Shown here piece after piece: positions 7,301 through 11,047 of a stretch of DNA of 11,047 bases; the first letter of the stretch is position 1; the number at the start of each line of letters is the position of its first letter. The stretch is from NCBI GenBank assembly GCA_028872685.1, contig JAPKEI010000066.1, forward strand, positions 1-11,047, in the 5' to 3' direction. This DNA is from Verrucomicrobiota bacterium (lineage in GTDB: Bacteria; Verrucomicrobiota; Verrucomicrobiia; Limisphaerales; UBA1100). Both the position numbers and the translations under genes were made by a program. Below the pieces are notes generated by a model, which saw only the letters and a list, made by a program, of their open reading frames with translations, was not told where the DNA came from and made no database searches.

Positions 7301-9692
7301 TAACGAAGGGGCTTAAGACCACCAGTTGCTGCAACCAGTGCTTGTGCGCCCTTTTACGTTCACGAACCAATTGCCGTTTTCGTTCAAAGCCCGGCCCCAC
7401 ATTGGCCTCGGGGATATCAGTTCCCTCTGCACCCGCAAAGAGCACGACTGCCGCCTCCTCCAAATCGGGCTCAGGCATCGGTGCTGGACCGGGTTCGATC
7501 AACTGCTGGACTTGAACCGGAGGCTGAGTGTGAAGTTGGTAACGCGGCTTAAGAATCTCCTCCTGAATAGCGAAATAAATTCGTTCCAGACCCGGACGCA
7601 TCTCCTGCAGGGCAAACACCGCTTCATCTACCCCTGAAAGTCCGAGGGCAGCGGGCACCCCCTTGCCATCAGCCCGCTTCACAACAAAACTAAGCAGCGC
7701 CTTTTCGCCCGGCTGGTACGTTTCCTTATCAAGCTTGGCCTCGATCTTTAGGCTATCGGCCCGCTTGACCTGGATCACCTTGGTATCGCCAATGATATTT
7801 CCATCACGTTGAATACGGTAGCCACGCAATTCCAGGGTGCCGAATAAATCAGCCGGTAAATCCAGAGCCAGGGCCCCCTTGCCTTGCTCGATATCCACCG
7901 ACTTCATCAGGACTGCCCGACGGTTCTTGATGACGTCCACAAAAATGCGTTCTTTGTTGCCGGGCGCAAAGACATCCAGTTGTACGGTGTCACCGGTCTT
8001 GTAAACGGCCTGATCGGTACGCAACAGGAAGGCATCTGTACGCCGGTCAATACGCAGTTTGCGAACGACTGCCGCCTTCACGCCTTTTTCATCCTCAGCT
8101 GAAATCCTCATTCGAAGGTTGGGTTTATCAGGCGTAATTTTCACCTTCGCGATTCCCACTTCCGAAGTTTTAACTTCCAGTCGTTTGCCTTCCCAAGACA
8201 ACATGACATTCGCCTTGGCCGGCCGGCCATCCGGATAAGCAGTTACCACATAGAGAATATTTTCCACATTTTGGACCAGCGTTCCGCTTTCGGGAAACAC
8301 ATCCATGCGGATGGGTCGGGTGGTCACAATCAGGTTGCGGTTGCGTTCCTGTTTGTGATCAGCCAAATCAACGACCTCAGCCTGTAGCGAAACCGAGGCA
8401 TCACCCTGATTGAGTTCACTACCTACAAAGTCGCCTTTCAATCTGAATTCAAATGGGAAATTCCCTTCCTCATCCAGTTCCCCCTCAATGATCTCAAAAG
8501 GGCGAAGCCGTTCAATGAATTCTGAGGCGGTAATCTTAATTTTACCGCCAGCCACGGGCTTACCGAAGGTATATTGGGCCGAGACTGTGCCAGAAACCAT
8601 CTGACCGGGCAGGTAGAATCCCTTGTCGATACTTAAGTCGATCTTGAACTTGGGCAACTTGTAGCGCTCGACCGTAACGGTCCTTTCAGAAGTGGTATCA
8701 CCCACAATGGCACTGATGGTATAGGAACCGATATTGACCTGATCAGCCAAAACAAAATCTGCAGAGAAGATTCCGAAATCCGAGGTCTTGCCCACCTTCT
8801 TGAAAACCTTGTTGCCCTTGGCGTCCTGCACTTCGATCACCGTCTTGCGACCTCCCACTGGACGCATGTCCGCATTGGCCAGTGAAAGAGACCTGATGTG
8901 AATGGATTGGCCCGGTTGATACAGAGGCTTGTCAGTGGTAACCATCACCCGGTAGGAGCGGGTAAGCTGAACGTTCTGGGTAATAACACTTTGGTCATCC
9001 CCTGCGAGCTGCGCCACCACCTTGTATTCGCCCTCAGCAAGTTCATCAGGAATCTGTTTCTCGATATTGGCAAAACCCGATTCATCAGTCGTGGCACTCA
9101 CCATCCACACTTCATCCCCTTCAGCCGAAGTCAAACTCACCTCCACCTCGGCCTTCGCCACCGGTTCGGTATTCTGGCCATTACGCACAAAAACACGGAA
9201 GGCGGCCGGTGCCCCGGGAGCCAGATCTTCAGGCGCAATCAAAAATGCCTGTTCTGGCTTGGCCTTAAGTTGATTAATCTGCTGGGTCTTGAGGCCCACT
9301 GAAACACAGAGCAGCAAAACAACTGTAGCAGCTATCGCCCAAAAACGACCTCCCCACATCCAACCTGCCTGGGGCTCAACAGGCACCACCTCTATGATCT
9401 TATCTGAAGCATCAGCCTGACTGTCTTGAACCGTCTCCATCACTTGCTCAACAAATTTTTCAGAACCCTCAGTTGCTCCCAAGCGGGTTTTGAGGCCCTC
9501 AATAAATACTTCGGCCAAACGTTGCTCATCCTCGTACTGCGAGAGTTGATCCGCAGTAACGAGCTGGCATCGCAACTCCTCCAGACAGCCAGCATCCTCG
9601 TTGACAATTTGCGCCAACTCTTCCAACTGCTTACCGGTGATTTCTTCATCCAGCAGTAATCCAAGTAATTCCTCAAAACGTTCTCTATTCAT
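4386..9692 (-). CDS. Alpha-2-macroglobulin family protein with anti-sigma-like N-terminus and polytopic insertion
   Basis: 1768 residues. Residues 1-105 are acidic and helical, with no signal peptide or lipobox, and resemble the N-terminal domain of PVC FecR-like anti-sigma proteins (FEELLGLLLDEEITGKQLEE). A membrane helix follows at 112-133. Macroglobulin domains fill about 150-700, including MG2 (VTTDKPLYQPGQSIHIRSLS at 251) and the repeat at 353 (SIDKGFYLPGQMVSGTV). The usual post-bait domain resumes at 1066 (RIRRYFPETLLWKPE ... DSITTWRLAMSA). Between them lie a basic stretch (771-785), six predicted helices (about 790-813, 836-859, 867-891, 907-929, 939-960, 984-1003) and a Met-rich acidic stretch (1004-1037). 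The thioester motif is HGCFEQ, Cys1285 and Gln1288, opening an alpha-helical thioester domain (1280-1550). The receptor-binding-like domain is at about 1640-1762. Family members trap proteases covalently outside the membrane. The gene follows an ECF sigma gene by 3 bases, which suggests a signalling partner. No pbpC neighbour is seen. Confidence 0.92.
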   Translation of the reverse strand: MNRERFEELLGLLLDEEITGKQLEELAQIVNEDAGCLEELRCQLVTADQLSQYEDEQRLAEVFIEGLKTRLGATEGSEKFVEQVMETVQDSQADASDKIIEVVPVEPQAGWMWGGRFWAIAATVVLLLCVSVGLKTQQINQLKAKPEQAFLIAPEDLAPGAPAAFRVFVRNGQNTEPVAKAEVEVSLTSAEGDEVWMVSATTDESGFANIEKQIPDELAEGEYKVVAQLAGDDQSVITQNVQLTRSYRVMVTTDKPLYQPGQSIHIRSLSLANADMRPVGGRKTVIEVQDAKGNKVFKKVGKTSDFGIFSADFVLADQVNIGSYTISAIVGDTTSERTVTVERYKLPKFKIDLSIDKGFYLPGQMVSGTVSAQYTFGKPVAGGKIKITASEFIERLRPFEIIEGELDEEGNFPFEFRLKGDFVGSELNQGDASVSLQAEVVDLADHKQERNRNLIVTTRPIRMDVFPESGTLVQNVENILYVVTAYPDGRPAKANVMLSWEGKRLEVKTSEVGIAKVKITPDKPNLRMRISAEDEKGVKAAVVRKLRIDRRTDAFLLRTDQAVYKTGDTVQLDVFAPGNKERIFVDVIKNRRAVLMKSVDIEQGKGALALDLPADLFGTLELRGYRIQRDGNIIGDTKVIQVKRADSLKIEAKLDKETYQPGEKALLSFVVKRADGKGVPAALGLSGVDEAVFALQEMRPGLERIYFAIQEEILKPRYQLHTQPPVQVQQLIEPGPAPMPEPDLEEAAVVLFAGAEGTDIPEANVGPGFERKRQLVRERKRAHKHWLQQLVVLSPFVIFILLTLPILGYGILKFIRRQPIEGSGDEQLAFKKATDGLMLWWVLGINIPIVIGVLSAVIANATRNDAVGFTFLGFALFTLVAVFVLLILSVIKLRKSETTQSLPLLRKVVLAVPAVYLLWALYLVAIIIGGQENVIGDKTVKITLLVVFGLLALIGGAISIARNCAMHEVSSGRMVWLGMSRTCLSGPSCILLFLMILMVAGGSMGARNDMMADGMEMNMAVNEMAMDGDRPDFAEGMPNAEKLEETTEEAPGGKDAVGSNLKAPTRIRRYFPETLLWKPELITDEQGRAKLEVPLADSITTWRLAMSAVSKGGGLGSATTGIRVFQDFFVDIDFPVALTQNDQVSVPVAVYNYLDKPQTIRLEVQEGPWFELLDDPTKTLEIGAGEVTRVYFTLKAVKPGSHALTLKAFGSELADAVERRVRVEPDGKRFEQIMNGRLDENLAQQIEFPAEAIEGANDLYVKIYPGAFSQVVEGLDGIFQMPHGCFEQTSSATYPNILVLDYMRRNKQIKPEIEMKALNFINIGYQRLLSYEVKGGGFEWFGKAPAHNVLTAYGLMEFSDMAKVYDVDPKVIERTRDWLYGQQKGDGSWKPDQGGIAEGAINAFQGATLRTTAYIAWALAESGQKDNRLNRALDYILENADREKDNYTLGLCANALVAAERSEAKEFINRLEKAKSKEKELVYWGSDSQGVTFGRGNTLAIETTAIIAHAFLKASQHTSVAHKALEWLVDKKDSRGTWHSTQATVHAMRALLAGTEGGGGSDKDLSIALIANGKAAKQIEITAETSDVFRLISLRHLVKEGDNTVALEPSGEGNLAYQIVAVHYLPWQEEPLPENQPLTIDVTYDAKTLKVDDTLGVKVKLEYHRNDVADMTLVDLGIPPGFAVMPEYFQGLKDEGIIEKYSMNGRQVTLYFREISSEQPIEFSYELKAKFPVKAKTPKSTAYQYYEPEIRAEAQPVEIEVAKVASTD

Positions 9693-9695
9693 AAT

Positions 9696-10226
9696 TCAAA
9701 CCCCTTTTACGCGTTGGTTAACACACTGATAAAGCTGCCGACGGATTCGCAATAATGTCTGACGCACAGTCGCCGCCTTCATCTCAAATTTGTCGGCCAA
9801 AATTGTTGCATCCCAACCTTCAAAATATCGGGAACGAACCAATTCACGACTCTTCCCGGACAACTGCTCCACACAATCGCGTAGGGCAGATAACTGGGTG
9901 ACATCAACCTCCCGATCTTTCTCATTTTCAGCCAGATCCAAAAGATGCTGGGAAAGGCTTTCATGCAGAATCCGGCGATGCCGACCCTGCTTGCGTAATT
10001 CATTACGCACCAGATTACGCGCAATTCCCCGCAACCACTTGCCAAAATCCAGATCTGGATCGTAGGAATCCATTTCGCGGTAAGCCACTACGAAGGTGTC
10101 CTGCGCCAAATCATCCACCCAGCCTGACTCCACTCCAAGAGAGCGGACAAACACCCTCAAGGAGACCTGGTGTTCCTTGACCAGGTCCGCAAACAATTCA
10201 TCCCTTGCTGCTCGAGCTTCCGTCAT
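9696..10226 (-). CDS. ECF-type sigma factor paired with the alpha-2-macroglobulin
   Basis: The 176-residue product has region 2 at about 11-80 (LFADLVKEHQVSLRVFVRSL, VDDLAQDTFVVAYREMDSYD, then FGKWLRGIARNLVRNELRKQ) and region 4 at about 112-168 (LSALRDCVEQLSGKSRELVR, YFEGWDATILADKFEMKAAT, VRQTLLRIRRQL). The start and the DDLxQxTFxVxYR pattern resemble the Rhodopirellula/Verrucomicrobium-type ECF group, whose genes are often followed by genes for membrane proteins with a short anti-sigma-like N-terminus. Here that partner is the macroglobulin, 3 bases downstream. The ATG at 10226-10224 follows an AGG only a few bases upstream. A perfect inverted repeat lies 4 bases upstream and may control the gene. 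It is not closely similar to the second sigma factor in this cluster, so the two modules are probably independent in origin. Confidence 0.9.
   Translation of the reverse strand: MTEARAARDELFADLVKEHQVSLRVFVRSLGVESGWVDDLAQDTFVVAYREMDSYDPDLDFGKWLRGIARNLVRNELRKQGRHRRILHESLSQHLLDLAENEKDREVDVTQLSALRDCVEQLSGKSRELVRSRYFEGWDATILADKFEMKAATVRQTLLRIRRQLYQCVNQRVKGV
9701..9706 (-). promoter_or_regulatory. Ribosome binding site of the alpha-2-macroglobulin gene
   Basis: AAGGGG on the minus strand ends 8 bases before ATG 9692-9690 and lies inside the last codons of the upstream sigma gene. It fixes the macroglobulin start and supports sigma and macroglobulin being made from one transcript. Confidence 0.7.
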
Positions 10227-10230
10227 TACC

Positions 10231-10267
10231 TATTCTTGTCTCCAATGAGCTGAGTGTGACAAGAATA
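10231..10267. repeat. Perfect 10-bp inverted repeat upstream of the first sigma gene
   Basis: TATTCTTGTC (10231-10240) and GACAAGAATA (10258-10267) are exact inverse complements separated by 17 bases. The repeat starts 4 bases from the ATG at 10226. It may be an operator bound by a dimer, or a hairpin in the leader whose 3' arm abuts the AGG of the ribosome site. The octamer ACCTATTC overlaps the first arm (10228-10235) and recurs at 10302-10309. Confidence 0.75.
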
Positions 10268-10310
10268 ATCTAGTTTGTTTATGCAAAACCAACATGCCAG
10301 CACCTATTCG

Positions 10311-10316
10311 TATAAT
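10311..10316 (+). promoter_or_regulatory. Consensus -10 element for the interrupted gene at 10360
   Basis: A perfect TATAAT is followed 31 bases later by a strong AAGGAGG ribosome site. I see no good -35 hexamer at 16-18 bases upstream, so the promoter may be weak or activator-dependent. Confidence 0.4.
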
Positions 10317-10347
10317 GAAAAGTGAAGAAAACCTAGGAAAAGAGAAT

Positions 10348-10354
10348 AAGGAGG
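10348..10354 (+). promoter_or_regulatory. Strong Shine-Dalgarno sequence before a TTG start
   Basis: AAGGAGG with a 5-base spacer precedes TTG 10360-10362. It is the best ribosome site in the window and decides the proposed start of the interrupted membrane-protein gene. It would make little sense for a later GTG or ATG near 10492-10500. Confidence 0.6.
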
Positions 10355-10359
10355 AAGAT

Positions 10360-10764
10360 TTGAGTCAACCTCGACCACAAAAGCGAAACCCAGCCCACTA
10401 TGAACAATAAGTTAACCCGCCCAACCAGAAGCCATCCGACCAATCCACCACACAACACGCCGATAACAATACCAAGGCCGCGCTGGAGCAGGTGGAGATG
10501 CTTCAGAAATCACAGGAACTCACCGAACGATCCGTAGCCCCGCTGCACATCACCCTTCCTCGCCATGGCACGGCGCATCACTTCAACCAAAGCCTCCAAA
10601 TGAAATCGGGCGAGCCAATGACCCTTGAATTTGTGGCGGCAAACACCAAAGACCCCAATTGGCTGGTGGCACTCGACACACTCCTGCTCACGCTGGTAAT
10701 GCTATATGGATTTGTGAAGCTGGCGCGCGCCGCCCTGCGCAAGCCGGAGGCAAAGAATGCCTAA
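10360..10764 (+). pseudogene. Small membrane-protein gene with an in-frame stop codon
   Basis: From TTG 10360, preceded by AAGGAGG, one frame runs to TAA 10762-10764 and is broken only by TAA at 10408-10410. Reading through it gives about 133 residues. First comes a hydrophilic Gln/Asn/Pro-rich part (SQPRPQKRNPAHYEQ, stop, VNPPNQKPSDQSTTQH), then LEQVEMLQKSQELTERSV, an extracytoplasmic-looking middle, one membrane helix (WLVALDTLLLTLVMLYGFV) and a basic tail. The composition is continuous across the stop, and a single C-to-T change from CAA would create it. As it stands, translation could only restart at GTG 10492 or ATG 10498, giving 88-90 residues with the membrane helix. ATG 10315 is also in frame upstream. 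I recognise no family. It shares CTAA stops with the converging protease gene. Confidence 0.55.
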
Positions 10765-11047
10765 TAATACTTGATGGCTTTTTTGATAACGGCCTTGACG
10801 GTTTTACCATTGTCAGCCGCGGCGGTTCCGGTTGCCGTGCCTTTGTATTGAACCGAAGGATTAGAGTAATACGGGATACGCGCCTCGCCAGCATTTTTTT
10901 GGTAGCTTAATAAAGTGCGGTAATTTTTGTCGTCCGTTCCTTTAAACCGCCAGCCATAGGAATAACTGAAAGCTCCGGCGCTGCCACCCTGATCCTTGGC
11001 GTGTGCGCAACCGAGGTTATGGCCAATTTCGTGTGCAAAGGAACGTT
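10761..11047 (-). CDS. Metzincin zinc metalloprotease, C-terminal part
   Basis: The gene enters from the right edge, so only its last 94 residues are seen. SFAHEIGHNLGCAHAKD contains the full metzincin zinc site HExxHxxGxxH (three His ligands, catalytic Glu). Next come GAFSYSYGWRF, YRTLLSY and RIPYYSNPSVQYKGTATGTA with ADNGKTV, an order I recall from reprolysin-like and peptidyl-Asp-type secreted metalloproteases. In those, the YRTxMAY segment is the Met-turn under the zinc. Here the Met position is Leu (TTA at 10910-10908), which is unusual. The protein ends shortly after the ADNG segment (TVKAVIKKAIKYY) with no C-terminal domain. The N-terminal signal and propeptide lie outside the window. 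Activity is likely because all zinc ligands are present. It converges on, and overlaps by 3 bases, the interrupted gene at 10360. Confidence 0.88.
   Translation of the reverse strand, partial: RSFAHEIGHNLGCAHAKDQGGSAGAFSYSYGWRFKGTDDKNYRTLLSYQKNAGEARIPYYSNPSVQYKGTATGTAAADNGKTVKAVIKKAIKYY

Overview
The window looks like a chromosomal stretch from a PVC-group bacterium, most likely a Verrucomicrobiota member (Planctomycetota is the alternative). The basis is family resemblance only: a PQQ/BamB-like propeller with a WPAWRGP start, a GYF_2-domain protein, an ECF sigma factor resembling the Rhodopirellula/Verrucomicrobium type, and an alpha-2-macroglobulin whose N-terminus resembles the short acidic domain found in PVC FecR-like membrane proteins. 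I see no rRNA, tRNA, CRISPR array, insertion sequence or phage gene.

Layout. Positions 1-431 (minus): the 5' end of a secreted beta-propeller protein, preceded by a 59-residue membrane peptide. Positions 432-742: mostly non-coding, with traces of a small plus-strand gene that appears frameshifted. Positions 743-1225 (minus): a GYF_2 protein. Positions 1310-2215 (plus): a two-gene unit encoding an exported protein with a Pro/Thr-rich tail and a DUF4190-like membrane protein. Positions 2279-10226 (minus): a co-directional cluster of about 8 kb, in transcription order an ECF sigma factor, a 1768-residue alpha-2-macroglobulin, a truncated copy of a second sigma gene, the intact second ECF sigma factor, and its putative membrane anti-sigma factor. 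Gaps inside this cluster are only 3-10 bases. Positions 10311-10764 (plus): a small membrane-protein gene with an in-frame stop near its start. Positions 10761-11047 (minus): the C-terminal end of a metzincin zinc protease.

Main points of interest. The large alpha-2-macroglobulin is not built like the usual bacterial lipoprotein. It has a cytosolic N-terminal domain and a transmembrane helix, and its gene starts 3 bases after an ECF sigma gene, so it could act as the membrane partner of that sigma factor while carrying a thioester protease trap outside. Where other alpha-2-macroglobulins have their bait region, it has a segment of about 350 residues containing six predicted membrane helices, flanked by a very basic stretch and a Met-rich stretch. 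A working idea, which is inference, is that protease attack or conformational change of the macroglobulin is signalled to the sigma factor. Immediately downstream, the first 54 codons of the second sigma gene occur twice as a sharply bounded 162-base direct repeat. Its two halves show very different patterns of silent and non-silent change. A perfect 10-base inverted repeat lies just upstream of the start codon of the first sigma gene.
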